Assembly (NCBI RefSeq): GCF_003966915.1
Contig: NZ_AP018150.1
Span: forward strand, 1,736,001 to 1,800,000
Source: Mycoavidus cysteinexigens
GTDB lineage: Bacteria > Pseudomonadota > Gammaproteobacteria > Burkholderiales > Burkholderiaceae
Direction of reading: 5' to 3'
Length of the DNA: 64,000 nucleotides
How positions within the stretch are numbered: position 1 is the stretch's first letter; each line of letters begins with the position of its first letter. This document shows positions 16,574 through 25,656 of this stretch, in pieces. The position numbers and the translations under genes are program-made. The notes beneath the pieces are model-generated. The model was not told the origin of the DNA. It saw only the letters and a program-made list of their open reading frames with translations, and ran no database searches.

Positions 16574-16612
16574 TTTAGCTAAGCTAAATTATTTGTCAAT
16601 AGCTAAGCTAAA
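16574..16612. promoter_or_regulatory. Antirepressor promoter with two repressor operators (prophage 1)
   Basis: Two palindromes, TTTAGCTAAGCTAAA (16574-16588) and AATAGCTAAGCTAAA (16598-16612), have centres 24 bp apart. On the minus strand a TTGACA -35 and a TAAAAT -10, spaced 16 bp, lie within and between them. This is the same layout and sequence as at 17735-17773, so the same repressor should bind. Confidence 0.8.
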
Positions 16613-17028
16613 CATTTTAGCAAAGTTGTTTGCTATCCGAAATAAAATTCGATAAAGACTGCCGAGGAAGACTGAGTACAGTAAAAATACAGGTTCTATG
16701 CTGAAGTAGTTTTTCGAGCACCAGCCATAGCTCCGACAAGTAAACTCTACTTGAATTTCTACTTTGAAACCCCTGCTTTCACGCCTGATACCGCGCCCTG
16801 ATGGATGACGAAAGTATCGATATATACGTCTTAAGATTTAAGGTATTGTAGGAGTATGGTAATGGGCTTGGCTTACATTGGCGATGCGCCAACTTTGCCT
16901 TATAGTTCTTAATTTACTACTTTATTCCTCAATAAATTTGTTGGCTTAAACCGCGGTCTCCATGCGATGGGAAAGAATTTATAGATGAAGAAGCGGTGAA
17001 AAGGACGTTAAGCAAGCTCAATTTATTG
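16613..17028. other. Intergenic region, no gene seen
   Basis: About 415 bp of A/T-rich DNA between the antirepressor operators and the CI gene. Only very short frames occur, such as a 19-codon frame after GTAGGAG near 16850. Not present in prophage 2, where the antirepressor and repressor genes are much closer. Confidence 0.4.
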
Positions 17029-17709
17029 TCACAACCTATTGTCGTTCCAGACAGCACGCCCCACAATCATCGTACGGTCATCTGGCGGCAATACCTTGTC
17101 AGGATGCACAGCCTTGTCTGAATTGTCACTGCGCATGATCCATGTCTGCGCACCAATGTTTGGATGGTAGTCCCAGATCAAACGCTTCAGCACCAAACCT
17201 CCGTCCGGCGTACAGATTGCGTACACCTTTCCATCTTTTGGCGTAATGTCAGCGATATTGATTAGTACCAAGCCTCCATCCTGAATAGTCGGCCACATAC
17301 TGCCACCAGCAGCATAGATGATACGCGCCGCTGCTTCTGATACACCCAAATCACGCAATGTTGACCTTTCAATGGCTAACCTACCTTTTAACACTACTTG
17401 ATCGACGAAGCGCCCTTCTCCACAAGCAGCTGCAATATCCAAATGTGGAATAAGAGCAAACTCATCGTCTGTCGCAACGCCGACATCCTCTTTCAAGCTT
17501 CGCGGAAAGGACACTTTGCCATCCATCCAGCCAAGAGCAAGACCAAGTGTCATTTCAATATGGCGAGCACCCGCATCACCAATCATCCTGTGACCACTTA
17601 ACCACTGATGAATTTGAGACGGCGACCTCTTGAGAGCACGCGCCATCGCGGCTTGGCTCCCACCAAACCGACTTTTAAGAAGTTCTTGGAGAATAATTTT
17701 TCTGTCCAT
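17029..17709 (-). CDS. CI/LexA-type phage repressor (prophage 1)
   Basis: 226 aa. The N-terminal HTH (SQAAMARALKRSPSQIHQWL) is followed by an S24 autoprotease domain with a probable Cys96-Gly97 cleavage site, catalytic Ser137 (GGSMWPTI) and Lys175 (GLVLKRLI). Such repressors self-cleave with RecA filaments, so this prophage should be SOS-inducible. The start at 17709 is preferred because the longer frame to 17754 would run into the divergent promoter. It should bind the operators at 17735-17773 and 16574-16612. Confidence 0.88.
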   Translation of the reverse strand: MDRKIILQELLKSRFGGSQAAMARALKRSPSQIHQWLSGHRMIGDAGARHIEMTLGLALGWMDGKVSFPRSLKEDVGVATDDEFALIPHLDIAAACGEGRFVDQVVLKGRLAIERSTLRDLGVSEAAARIIYAAGGSMWPTIQDGGLVLINIADITPKDGKVYAICTPDGGLVLKRLIWDYHPNIGAQTWIMRSDNSDKAVHPDKVLPPDDRTMIVGRAVWNDNRL

Positions 17710-17734
17710 GCTACATATATTAAGCATTGCTATA

Positions 17735-17775
17735 GATAGCTTGGCTATTGACAAATTATTTAGCTCAGCTAAAAT
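17735..17775 (+). promoter_or_regulatory. CI/Cro divergent operator-promoter (prophage 1)
   Basis: Palindromes GATAGCTTGGCTATT (17735-17749) and TTTAGCTCAGCTAAA (17759-17773) have centres 24 bp apart. The rightward promoter has TTGACA at 17748-17753 and TAAAAT at 17770-17775 (16-bp spacer), with both operators overlapping it. It drives the Cro-like gene; the leftward repressor promoter must lie in the same DNA. Confidence 0.82.
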
Positions 17776-17804
17776 TTATTCATTTCCCATATTAAAATTA
17801 AGCG

Positions 17805-18026
17805 ATGAACTTAAAGGACTACCTTGGCACTCGTGGCAGACAAGCCGCTCTCGCCTCTGCTACAGGGCTAGCCGCAGCATATATCTGGCAAATCTCCAAC
17901 GGTATCCGGCCAGCTCCTATCGAACATTGTGCTGCAATCGAGCGTGTAACCGATGGGGCGGTGACGCGTCGCGATCTTCGTCCTGACGACTGGATGCTGA
18001 TCTGGCCTGAACTTGCGAACCAATAA
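17805..18026 (+). CDS. Cro/YdaS-like HTH regulator (prophage 1)
   Basis: 73 aa. The HTH (AALASATGLAAAYIWQISNG) and the C-terminal RRDLRPDDWMLIWPEL are typical of YdaS/Cro proteins of lambdoid-like phages. First gene of the rightward operon, 30 bp after the -10. It should repress the CI promoter. The C-terminal segment is retained in the prophage 2 Cro although the HTH differs. Confidence 0.85.
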   Translation: MNLKDYLGTRGRQAALASATGLAAAYIWQISNGIRPAPIEHCAAIERVTDGAVTRRDLRPDDWMLIWPELANQ

Positions 18027-18146
18027 CCAAACTCTAAACAGGTAACAACTTATCCACCGAAATTCAATCAGGAAGACATCTAAATGCACCTCAAAAAAAC
18101 CACTATCGCATGAGCGGAGGATTTTGCAATGCACAGCGAAAACATA

Positions 18147-18398
18147 TCAAACCGGTCGCCAAAACTTCTGTGGATCATTCGCAAACCAAAACTCTTCAAG
18201 CAGCTTGGATGTATGCCGAAAAAACTGCTCTTGAATGGCTTCCAAAGTTTTACCGTGAACAGGGAGCAAGACTTCTGCCGAGATTCTTTCCCGAACGCCA
18301 AATCTATGGCGCTCGAAAGCTGCTTTGGCGATGACACCTCCTCTATTACTTTGCGGCTCTAATACTAATGAGCCAAACTTAATTTCATTTTCAGTCAT
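18147..18398 (-). CDS. Conserved small leftward protein of unknown function
   Basis: 83 aa (KFGSLVLEPQSNRGGVIAKA, EAIQEQFFRHTSKLLEEFWF). The homologue at 62134-62379 differs by an in-frame 2-residue deletion and conservative substitutions, which favours this strand as coding over the overlapping rightward frames. It is divergent from the RHH-like gene. No family recognised. Antisense to the middle of the rightward early transcript. Confidence 0.6.
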   Translation of the reverse strand: MTENEIKFGSLVLEPQSNRGGVIAKAAFERHRFGVRERISAEVLLPVHGKTLEAIQEQFFRHTSKLLEEFWFANDPQKFWRPV

Positions 18399-18427
18399 AT
18401 GTACTTTTCTGATGAGTTGGTGATGTT

Positions 18428-18628
18428 GTGAACCAAAAACGCGAAAAATGCACAGAAGAAATAAAGCTGCACTTGGGCGAAAAGCTCAAGACAGATCTAA
18501 AAGAGTTAGCTGCACTCAAAGGCCACGATTCGTTAAGCCCGTTCATCCGTCAGATTCTTCGTGAATTCATATACGGCAAGCTTAGTCCGCATCGGGATTT
18601 ATTGGCAGGGACCGTTCGGGACGAATAA
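18428..18628 (+). CDS. Ribbon-helix-helix-like small protein
   Basis: 66 aa with the pattern IKLHLGEKLKTDLKELAALK and LSPFIRQILREFI, suggesting an Arc/MetJ-type RHH DNA-binding fold. GTG start. The DNA from about 18440 to 18895 is identical or nearly so to 62420-62870 in prophage 2, much more similar than the flanking immunity genes. Probable regulator of the early rightward operon. Confidence 0.65.
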   Translation: MNQKREKCTEEIKLHLGEKLKTDLKELAALKGHDSLSPFIRQILREFIYGKLSPHRDLLAGTVRDE

Positions 18629-18684
18629 GGCCTCAGATCAAGAGATTGAACAGTAATAGATATTAGATAAGGGAAAACTTAAAG

Positions 18685-19542
18685 ATGAAGCGACCTGCCT
18701 TCCAATTCTACCCCGCCGACTGGCGTAAAGACTCTGCCCTACAAAGCTGCTCAGTAGCTGCTCGCGGCTTATGGATTGAGATGCTCTGCATCATGCATGA
18801 ATGCGAGCCATACGGGCAGCTTGCGATTAACGGCAAAGCGATGAGTGCCACTCAGCTTGCCCGATTGATTGGTGAAACTGAGAAAGTAGTTAAAGGTTTG
18901 CTTAACGAACTAGAAAGCGCAGGGGTGTTTTCCTGTACAGAACAAGGGGGGATTTACTCACGCAGAATGGTTAACGATGAACGGCTCCGCAATATCCGCG
19001 CTGAAGGCGGCAAGGGGGGTAAAGAATTTGGCAAATTAGGCGCTGAACACGGATACAAAGGGGGGAGGCCTAAAAAAGATAAGGGGGGTTATGAAACAAA
19101 ACCTAAAACCCCCCTTCCTGATGAAGAATATCCCCCCCCTTCATCTTCTTCTTCATCTTCACCTTCTTCTTCAAAACCTAAAGGGGATAAATCTCCTTCA
19201 ACCCCTGGCGAACGCGATGCGCCCGCTGTGGCCTTGCCGAACTGGCTGGCTTTGGCCGATTGGGAAGCTTTCGTGAAGCATCGAAAGCGCTTGAAAGCGC
19301 CGATGAGCGATGAGGCTCAAGTTCGGGCAATTGCTCAGCTTTCTCGGCTTCGGGACGACGGTCATGACCCTTCCGCTGTGATCGATCAAAGCATCGTGAG
19401 CAGCTGGAAGGGGCTGTTTGGGCTTAATCGCCGTGGGTCACCGAAGCTCAGCAAACAGGCTGAGTTGGAGGCCAGAAATGCCGAAGCGGGGCGTCAAGCC
19501 AAGGCACTCATTTTCGGGGAAGAAGTTTATGAAATCCTGTGA
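18685..19542 (+). CDS. Phage replication protein (DUF1376/O-like, winged helix)
   Basis: 285 aa. The N-terminus (FQFYPADWRKDSALQSCS, AARGLWIEMLCIMHE) and the following winged-helix region (ATQLARLIGETEKVVKGLL) resemble DUF1376/YdaU-type phage replication proteins. A Lys/Gly-rich stretch and a polyserine linker (near 155-172) lead to a conserved C-terminal helical domain (WLALADWEAFVKHRKRLKAP). Likely origin-binding or helicase-loading protein. Several G6 and C6-C7 tracts lie in the middle of the gene. It overlaps the next gene by 14 bp. Confidence 0.7.
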   Translation: MKRPAFQFYPADWRKDSALQSCSVAARGLWIEMLCIMHECEPYGQLAINGKAMSATQLARLIGETEKVVKGLLNELESAGVFSCTEQGGIYSRRMVNDERLRNIRAEGGKGGKEFGKLGAEHGYKGGRPKKDKGGYETKPKTPLPDEEYPPPSSSSSSSPSSSKPKGDKSPSTPGERDAPAVALPNWLALADWEAFVKHRKRLKAPMSDEAQVRAIAQLSRLRDDGHDPSAVIDQSIVSSWKGLFGLNRRGSPKLSKQAELEARNAEAGRQAKALIFGEEVYEIL

Positions 19543-20182
19543 CTTCAACGCATTCGATGGATTGCTGCAAGCCGTCGCAGCCATGTACGGACGTGACTTG
19601 ACTTCTGGAGTCATTGCGCTCTACTGGCAAGGCTTGCAAGCCTATGACCTCGCCGCTGTACGCGAAGCCCTCAACCGGCATGTGAACAACCCCGATACGG
19701 GCCAGTTCATGCCCAAAATCGCCGATGTGCACAAGATGCTGCAAGGTTCTACGCAAGATGCGGCTTTGAATGCTTGGAGCAAAGTAGATCGAACTATGCG
19801 CGAGAAAGGCCCCTACCCAAGCATTGTTTTCGACGACCCGTTGATTCATCGTGTGCTTTCCGAGATGGGTGGCTGGGTGCAACTCAGCACAAAGCATGAA
19901 GATGACTGGCCGTTTGTACGCAACGAATTTGTGAATCGCTATCGTGGATACCGGATGCGTAGCGAAGTACCAGAGTATCCACCTGTGTTGATTGGCATCG
20001 CAGAAATGACAAATCAGCAACTTGGGCTTGAAATTGCACCACCGTTGCTCGTCGGCAATGCTGCTATGGCGCAGCGAGTCATGTGCCAAGGAACCGATCA
20101 ACCGTTGCTCAAATTTACATCGCTAAACGTGAAAAATTTACCCGTGCTTTTGCAAAACGAAGCTCAACAAATCGCCGCTTAA
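19529..20182 (+). CDS. DUF6475 domain phage protein
   Basis: 217 aa with FDGLLQAVAAMYGRDLTSGV and YDLAAVREALNRHVNNPDTG followed by QFMPKIADVHKML, the core of DUF6475, common in replication modules of Burkholderia prophages. It resembles small helicase-loader proteins in position. The start at 19529 has GGGGAAGAAG upstream and overlaps the replication gene. Biochemical role not known. A copy at 63510 runs off the window. Confidence 0.75.
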   Translation: MKSCDFNAFDGLLQAVAAMYGRDLTSGVIALYWQGLQAYDLAAVREALNRHVNNPDTGQFMPKIADVHKMLQGSTQDAALNAWSKVDRTMREKGPYPSIVFDDPLIHRVLSEMGGWVQLSTKHEDDWPFVRNEFVNRYRGYRMRSEVPEYPPVLIGIAEMTNQQLGLEIAPPLLVGNAAMAQRVMCQGTDQPLLKFTSLNVKNLPVLLQNEAQQIAA

Positions 20183-20205
20183 TCTTTTTCATTTCAAACA
20201 AAAAA

Positions 20206-20628
20206 ATGCTCAACATAATCGCCTTCACGATCCCAGGCCAGCCCATTGCCAAAGGCCGTGCTCGTTCGTGTATCCGTAACGGCCACATCGCGCACTACAC
20301 TCCAGAAAAAACGGCACGATATGAAAACCTCGTAAAGCTTGCCGCACAGCAAGCGATGAACGGACAAAGCCCAATCGAATCTGCCATAGCGCTGATTGTG
20401 CGAGCATTCCTACCGATTCCAGCCAGTTGGAGCCTTAAAAAGCAGCGAGCGGCAGCAATCGGCGAAGTCATGCCTACCAAACGCCCAGACCTGGATAACA
20501 TCGTCAAAGCGGTTAAGGACGGCGCGAACGGCGTCAATTGGAAAGATGATTCACAAGTCATCGACGTACACGCCAGCAAGCGATACGGTACGCCTCGTGT
20601 TGAAGTCGAGGTGAGGATCAGCGAATGA
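20206..20628 (+). CDS. rusA: RusA-family Holliday junction resolvase
   Basis: 140 aa endonuclease that resolves Holliday junctions. RusA hallmarks are present: FTIPGQPIAKGRARSCIRNG, the acidic active site KRPDLDNIVKAVKDGANG (Asp residues coordinate Mg2+) and a second acidic segment DDSQVIDVHASKRYG. The ATG at 20206 gives the usual family length; the longer frame upstream lies in the DUF6475 gene. The stop overlaps the next start (ATGA). Confidence 0.92.
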   Translation: MLNIIAFTIPGQPIAKGRARSCIRNGHIAHYTPEKTARYENLVKLAAQQAMNGQSPIESAIALIVRAFLPIPASWSLKKQRAAAIGEVMPTKRPDLDNIVKAVKDGANGVNWKDDSQVIDVHASKRYGTPRVEVEVRISE

Positions 20629-21026
20629 AGCAAAGTACAGGTTCATGGCGGCTTATTCCCGAGTGGGTGGAGTATGAAATACAAAATTGGGTTCGCTGGT
20701 GCTGGTCTGGACCCTGGCCGCATCCTCTGCCGCCTACGCAGTGCGCTTCGGCTGAACGGTACTATCGTGCGCCCAGTGATCTAGGCGAGGCCGAAACATC
20801 TTTGCCTCCACCCTACATCCCGAATGCCGAGATTGTGCAACGGGCTTATGTTGCGATGATGAAACAAGAGCAACATGTAATGAAAGCAGAATATATTCAG
20901 CCTTGGGAATCGGGCCGTACTCGCTATGGCAGAACGGGGGCTGCGCGCCAATTAAAAATGTCGCTGGCCACTTATGAGACGATTTTACACAGCGGATGCT
21001 TTCGCATTGAAAAGGCTTTTGGATGA
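20625..21026 (+). CDS. Putative late-gene regulator (antitermination Q-like)
   Basis: 133 aa. A Trp-rich N-terminus (EYEIQNWVRWCWSGPWPHPL) and a helix-turn-helix-like C-terminus (ARQLKMSLATYETILHSG). Position just after rusA and before a terminator and the terminase genes is that of a Q antiterminator or RinA/ArpU-type activator. Sequence family not firmly recognised; function inferred from place and size. ATGA overlaps on both sides. Confidence 0.5.
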   Translation: MKQSTGSWRLIPEWVEYEIQNWVRWCWSGPWPHPLPPTQCASAERYYRAPSDLGEAETSLPPPYIPNAEIVQRAYVAMMKQEQHVMKAEYIQPWESGRTRYGRTGAARQLKMSLATYETILHSGCFRIEKAFG

Positions 21027-21256
21027 AATATGCGCGGGAGATTATGGAACTGATGAGTGCCTATCCTAAACGGGATTTTAGGATGAAAGACTTGGTTAAA
21101 TCTATCGTCGGCCATGCGCCTTCTTCAGCACAAAAACATCGAGTCAGAATACAAATTGCCAATGTCATTCGTGAACTTGAGGCGATGGGCTATGTTTTCC
21201 GTCGCCCACCTTCCGCTAAACGAGGCGGATTTGCCTTATATCGTTGGCGTGGCTGA
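21023..21256 (+). CDS. Small winged-helix-like protein
   Basis: 77 aa, basic, with DFRMKDLVKSIVGHAPSSAQ and IQIANVIRELEAMGYVFRRP, typical of a wHTH fold. Coupled to the preceding gene by ATGA. Possible DNA-binding partner of the late regulator. No family recognised. Confidence 0.55.
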   Translation: MKYAREIMELMSAYPKRDFRMKDLVKSIVGHAPSSAQKHRVRIQIANVIRELEAMGYVFRRPPSAKRGGFALYRWRG

Positions 21257-21277
21257 TCCCAAACTTGCCCAACACCG

Positions 21278-21583
21278 TCAACCTGAAAATGCGGGTGAGG
21301 TTGGCAATAAGGCTGTAAGTTCGATGCCAAGCGCTTTCATGACCTTTATGGTTGTTTTCAAGGTAGGGTTGCCCTGCTCACTAAAAGAGCGATAAAGTTG
21401 CTCTCTGGAAAGCCCTGTTTGACTCGCAATTTGGTTCATCCCTTTGGCTCGAGCCACAATGCCTAACGCATGTGCAATATATCCAACATCACCGGTCTTG
21501 AATGCTTCTGCCATAAAAAGCGCAGTCGCTTCTTCAGAGGCTAAGTCTTCTGCGGGATCATAAGTTGTTAATTTTTCAGTCAT
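21278..21583 (-). CDS. HigA-like antitoxin (addiction module antidote)
   Basis: 101 aa. Starts TTYDPAEDLASEEATALFMA and holds an HTH (QIASQTGLSREQLYRSFSEQ) with NPTLKTTIKVMKALGIEL, the pattern of 'putative addiction module antidote' proteins. It lies 1 bp after the toxin stop, in the toxin-first order usual for this subtype. It should bind the toxin and the palindrome at 21894-21909. Tail-to-tail with the rightward early operon. Confidence 0.87.
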   Translation of the reverse strand: MTEKLTTYDPAEDLASEEATALFMAEAFKTGDVGYIAHALGIVARAKGMNQIASQTGLSREQLYRSFSEQGNPTLKTTIKVMKALGIELTALLPTSPAFSG

Positions 21584-21584
21584 T

Positions 21585-21884
21585 TCATTCACTCCATTCA
21601 TCTGCCAAGCGCTGCGCTTTCTTGATGTCATCTGCTTGCGTGCTCTTATTGCCACCACATAACAAAACAATGATCGTACTTCCTCGCTTTTGAAAGTAAA
21701 CACGGTATCCAGGGCCGTAGTGAATACGCAATTCGCTAATGCCGCGCCCCACAGGTTCAGCATCTCCGGCATGACCGTAAGCCAGTCGATCTAAGCGCGA
21801 TGCGATTACAGCTCGCGCCCGTTCATCCTTGAGTCGCACTCTCCATTTTCTGAATGCTTCTGTTTGCTTAAGTTCTATTGCCAT
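21585..21884 (-). CDS. RelE/HigB-type toxin (addiction module killer)
   Basis: 99 aa RelE/ParE-superfamily protein: FRKWRVRLKDERARAVIASR, a central ELRIHYGPGYRVYFQKRG and IVLLCGGNKSTQADDIKKAQ. This is the PF05973-like 'addiction module killer' pattern; such toxins usually cleave mRNA at the ribosome. Own promoter with TTGACA upstream. Probably stabilises the prophage or acts in defence. Confidence 0.88.
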   Translation of the reverse strand: MAIELKQTEAFRKWRVRLKDERARAVIASRLDRLAYGHAGDAEPVGRGISELRIHYGPGYRVYFQKRGSTIIVLLCGGNKSTQADDIKKAQRLADEWSE

Positions 21885-21893
21885 GAAAAAATG

Positions 21894-21919
21894 GTAGTTT
21901 ATAAACTACTTTCTGTCAA
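21894..21919 (-). promoter_or_regulatory. Toxin-antitoxin promoter and operator
   Basis: A perfect 16-bp palindrome GTAGTTTATAAACTAC (21894-21909) lies 9 bp before the toxin ATG. A minus-strand TTGACA (-35) is at 21914-21919. The palindrome covers the -10 area, the typical autoregulatory operator of such modules. Confidence 0.75.
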
Positions 21920-22104
21920 GATAAATCACGTGCCAGCATCCCCTTATTACATTTCACACTTAGGCACACCGCTAAAAGTGATAAATTAACTTCTGTAAAG
22001 TGATAGCCAAAGTGATAATATTTGTGCGGGTCAATTCGTCCTAAAGATTCAGCAGCTCTTTTGAGCGCTTTTTACTGAATGTTTTCCCACTCATTTTCAG
22101 CCTC

Positions 22105-22130
22105 AGGCAGCCTACAAGCTGCCTTTTTTT
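22105..22130 (+). terminator. Rho-independent terminator before the terminase genes
   Basis: Stem GGCAGC (22106-22111) pairs with GCTGCC (22118-22123) around a 6-nt loop, followed by seven T. It would stop early rightward transcripts and is a natural target for a late antiterminator. The wider gap 21885-22156 holds nothing else except the TA promoter. Confidence 0.82.
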
Positions 22131-22156
22131 ATGCCTGTTTGCTTTTACCTCTGACG

Positions 22157-22627
22157 ATGGCTCGACCCAGCAAATACACGATTGCTCTAGCAACAAAAAT
22201 CTGTGAACGCTTGATGGTCGGTCAAAGTTTGCGCTCCATATGCGCGCAAAAGGAGATGCCCTATCAAGCGACTGTGTATCGATGGCTCACGCAATCTGAG
22301 TCATTTCGAGATCAATACGCCCGCGCGCGCGAAGTACAGGCCGACACGCTCGCTGATGAGATTTTGGATATTGCTGATGATTCAACGCGAGATATTAAGA
22401 TTGACGAACAGGGTAACGAGCGAACTCAGCACGAAGCCGTACAACGTTCTAAACTCCGCGTCGATGCTCGTAAATGGCTCGCTGGGCAATTAGCGCCCAA
22501 GAAGTACGGCGACCGCATCCAGCAAAATATCAGCGGTGCAAATGATGGCCCAATTGAACAAAAAATTACCGTCGTCGATGAAGCCCAAGTCAAAGCCACC
22601 GTCGCCCACCTTGAGGAAAGCTATTGA
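22157..22627 (+). CDS. terS: Terminase small subunit
   Basis: 156 aa. An N-terminal HTH ([40 protein letters not shown]) is followed by [13 protein letters not shown] and [20 protein letters not shown], the terminase_5/NinH-like small subunit pattern. It recognises the packaging site. The ATG at 22157 begins with the conserved ARPSKYT; the frame extends upstream without conservation. It overlaps the large subunit frame by 92 bp. Confidence 0.87.
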   Translation: MARPSKYTIALATKICERLMVGQSLRSICAQKEMPYQATVYRWLTQSESFRDQYARAREVQADTLADEILDIADDSTRDIKIDEQGNERTQHEAVQRSKLRVDARKWLAGQLAPKKYGDRIQQNISGANDGPIEQKITVVDEAQVKATVAHLEESY

Positions 22628-24113
22628 TCCCGAGGTGCTTCGGGCGGTGGCCAAGGCCAAATGTGAGCACAGTCACCTCTTTTTTACTCGGTATTTCTTT
22701 AAACACCGCCAGGGCATTCCGTTTCATCTGAACTGGCACCATGCTTTGATTGCCGATACGGTGCAAAAGGTGATTGATGGCGAGCTTAAAAATGTCGTCA
22801 TCAATGTACCGCCAGGCTCTTCCAAGACTGAGCTGGTGGCGATTAACTTGATCGCACGGGGCTTAGCGCTGAATCCCAGAGCGCGCTTTTTGCATATTTC
22901 GTATTCTGATGATCTGGCCTTACTCAATTCTGAAATGGCGCGAGAGATCATCCGTAGTGAGGAATATCAAGCGCTGTGGCCGCTCGCGATTGCTCAGGAT
23001 GCTAAGAGTAAAAAACGCTGGAATGTGCTGCTCGACGGTAAGAAGGCCGGTGGCGTCTACGCGGTCTCATTGGGCGGTCAGATTACCGGTTTTAGAGCCG
23101 GCCACATGGCGCCAGGCTGGCAAGGCGCACTCATCATCGATGATCCGCTTAAAGTCGAAGATGCCTATAGCAAAGCTGCCCGTGACAAAGCAAATCGTAA
23201 ACTGGTCTCGACTGTTAAAAGCCGTAAAGCCCAGCCAGATACACCAATTGTTGTGATTATGCAGCGCTTAGCCCAGGAAGACCCCACCGGCTTTATCCAA
23301 ATGGGCAAAGTGCCTGGCGATTGGACCTTCGTTTCGATTCCCGCCCTGTTGGATGATACGTATGTGGCTGCCCTCCCCTCTAACTATCGAGACAAGATAG
23401 ACACCTCGCGACGAGATGAACACGGGCGCTTTAGCTACTGGCCGTACAAAGAGCCGCTTAACGATTTATGCGCGCTTGAACAGGCGGATCGCTATGTGTT
23501 CACGAGCCAGTACCAGCAGCAGCCTAGAGCACTCGGGGGCGATCTCATCAAAAGTGAATGGTTTTCATATTACGAAACGCCGCCCCGCATTCGCCTGCGC
23601 AAAATGTATGCCGATACCGCACAAAAGACCGCTGAGCACAACGATTACAGCGTATTTCAGCTATGGGGCTTAGGCGAAGACAATCGCTTGTACTTGCTCG
23701 ATCTCATCCGCGGCAAATGGCCTGCGCCTGAACTTAAGCGCCGTGCGATTGCCTTTTGGAATAATCATAAACCCTATGACCATAAGACCAGCGCACCCTT
23801 AGCGCAACTGCTGGTCGAGGATAAATCCTCAGGCACCGGGCTGATTCAAGACATTCAAGAAGACGGCCATATCCCCGTTAAAGGCATTCCTCGCGGTACC
23901 GATAAGCTCACCCGCATCATGGGCGTGCTGGCTTACATTGAGTCAGGGCGGATTGCGCTACCTAAAAACGCGCCTTGGGTAAAAGATTTTATTGCCGAAT
24001 GCGAGGCCTTCACGGCCAATAACACCCACGCACACGATGATCAGATTGATCCTATGATTGATGCGATTACCGATTGTTTAGCGAAAAGCTCGGATTGGTC
24101 TGGATGGACTTAA
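22536..24113 (+). CDS. terL: Terminase large subunit
   Basis: 525 aa packaging motor and nuclease. ATPase motifs: the variant Walker [10 protein letters not shown] (about 91-99) and Walker [11 protein letters not shown] (about 208-217). RNase H-like nuclease domain: acidic residues in [16 protein letters not shown] and the C-terminal [14 protein letters not shown]. The actual start may be one of the nearby downstream ATG codons because of the long overlap with terS. Confidence 0.93.
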   Translation: MQMMAQLNKKLPSSMKPKSKPPSPTLRKAIDPEVLRAVAKAKCEHSHLFFTRYFFKHRQGIPFHLNWHHALIADTVQKVIDGELKNVVINVPPGSSKTELVAINLIARGLALNPRARFLHISYSDDLALLNSEMAREIIRSEEYQALWPLAIAQDAKSKKRWNVLLDGKKAGGVYAVSLGGQITGFRAGHMAPGWQGALIIDDPLKVEDAYSKAARDKANRKLVSTVKSRKAQPDTPIVVIMQRLAQEDPTGFIQMGKVPGDWTFVSIPALLDDTYVAALPSNYRDKIDTSRRDEHGRFSYWPYKEPLNDLCALEQADRYVFTSQYQQQPRALGGDLIKSEWFSYYETPPRIRLRKMYADTAQKTAEHNDYSVFQLWGLGEDNRLYLLDLIRGKWPAPELKRRAIAFWNNHKPYDHKTSAPLAQLLVEDKSSGTGLIQDIQEDGHIPVKGIPRGTDKLTRIMGVLAYIESGRIALPKNAPWVKDFIAECEAFTANNTHAHDDQIDPMIDAITDCLAKSSDWSGWT

Positions 24114-24258
24114 GTTGAAAGTTTAGAGGGGTGGGCACTCAGCATTCCAAGAAGATATGAGGAAAACTTCCAGTGAGGTAGGAACACCAAGCTCCCGCCC
24201 GTCATTATACATAATTCACTGCTTAGGTTAAATTTTATTAAATCAATGTAAATTTAAG

Positions 24259-25656
24259 ATGCGCTCTTCTAAAAAAGCCAAACGAGCTAAACCTACATTG
24301 ACCGGCCAAGCCACGCCCACTCAAGATAGCCTCACCAATCTCGTCGCAGGCCTGATGAATAGCCGCGACAAGATGGCGTATAACCATTATGCGTTTCGCA
24401 AAACGATTAGCCGCAGCGAACTCGCCACGATGTATCGTTCTAACTGGCTGGCTCGCAAAATTGTGGATGCCCCCGCTGAGGATATGACGCGGGAATGGCT
24501 GAGCCTCGAAACCAAAGATGAAAGCAGTAAAGACACTCTAGAAGCCGCTGAAAAGCGCTTTAAGCTGGTGACGCTGTTAACAAACAACCTCAAATGGGGC
24601 CGGCTCTTTGGCGGCTCAGCACTCTACATTAGCTTAGCCGGCGAAGACCCTGAGACACCGTTAGAGATTGAACGCATCCGCCGTAGAGCGCTACAAGGTT
24701 TTCTCGTTCTGGATCAACACCAACTCACAGTAGATAAGCAACCTTGCCTGATTGACTTAAACCGCCCCGAATATTGGCGACCTGAGTATTATCGCGTTGC
24801 CGATACCCAGCAAATCATTCATGCCAGCCGCCTCATCTTCTCCGATGGCGCACTGGTACCTGTCAGTGATTTAAAGCAGCAAGGCTTTTGGCACGATAGC
24901 GTACTGCAAGCTCTTTACGACGAGCTGCAACGCGGTGATACGGTCGCCAGCGGCACCGCCAGCATGTTCTTTGAAATGTGCGTCGATATTTTAAAAATTG
25001 AGGGACTCACGACCAAGCTGAATAGCGATGAAGGCACACGCGAAGTCCAGAAGCGTTTTGAAGTCACCAATACGGCCAAATCCTTTAATCGGATGATGCT
25101 CCTCGATAGCGCCGATGACTATCAGCAAAAAACCATCAACTTTGGCGGAGTCAGCGAAGTCGCTACGATGTTTTTACAGCGTATTTCAGGCGCTGCGGAC
25201 ATTCCTGCGACGCGTTTGCTTGGGCAATCTCCCTCTGGCCTGAGCGCCACGGGGGAAAGCGATATTCGTAACTACTACGATGCGCTTAAAGCCAAGCAAG
25301 AAAACATCTTACGTCCTCAAGTCGAAAAGATTTATGACGTGATGGCGATGTCTGAGCTGGGCCATCCGCTCAAAGACCTCGTGATCGAATTTAATCCGCT
25401 CTGGCAATTGTCTGAAGCGGAACGCGCCAACGCTGAAAAAATCCGCGCTGAGACCGATCAAATTTATCTGATGCAAGGGGTGATTCACGAAGCGCATAGC
25501 CTCAAACGCCTCAAAGCGAATGATACCTATGCGATTACCGACGAAGATTTAGACGAAGCGCAGGCCCTCGCGCAAGAATTAGATACACCGGATGAACCTG
25601 ACGCTACCCGCCCTGATCAAGGCACACCTCAAGCACACGACAAAACGCCAGCCTAA
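24259..25656 (+). CDS. Phage portal protein (DUF1073 / Phage_portal_3)
   Basis: 465 aa. Dodecameric portal through which DNA enters the head. Family pattern: [40 protein letters not shown], and [19 protein letters not shown] near the C-terminal wing. The 145-bp gap between terL and this gene contains no frame. The tail ([20 protein letters not shown]-like) is acidic. It overlaps the head morphogenesis gene in another frame. Confidence 0.88.
   Translation: MRSSKKAKRAKPTLTGQATPTQDSLTNLVAGLMNSRDKMAYNHYAFRKTISRSELATMYRSNWLARKIVDAPAEDMTREWLSLETKDESSKDTLEAAEKRFKLVTLLTNNLKWGRLFGGSALYISLAGEDPETPLEIERIRRRALQGFLVLDQHQLTVDKQPCLIDLNRPEYWRPEYYRVADTQQIIHASRLIFSDGALVPVSDLKQQGFWHDSVLQALYDELQRGDTVASGTASMFFEMCVDILKIEGLTTKLNSDEGTREVQKRFEVTNTAKSFNRMMLLDSADDYQQKTINFGGVSEVATMFLQRISGAADIPATRLLGQSPSGLSATGESDIRNYYDALKAKQENILRPQVEKIYDVMAMSELGHPLKDLVIEFNPLWQLSEAERANAEKIRAETDQIYLMQGVIHEAHSLKRLKANDTYAITDEDLDEAQALAQELDTPDEPDATRPDQGTPQAHDKTPA

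Noticed and set aside
16840-16920. Short frame after GTAGGAG near 16850
   Set aside because: Only 19 codons, no conservation in prophage 2, and no sequence feature.
19508-20101. Leftward 197-aa frame
   Set aside because: Shadow of the DUF6475 gene; the same shadow occurs at 63489-63878.
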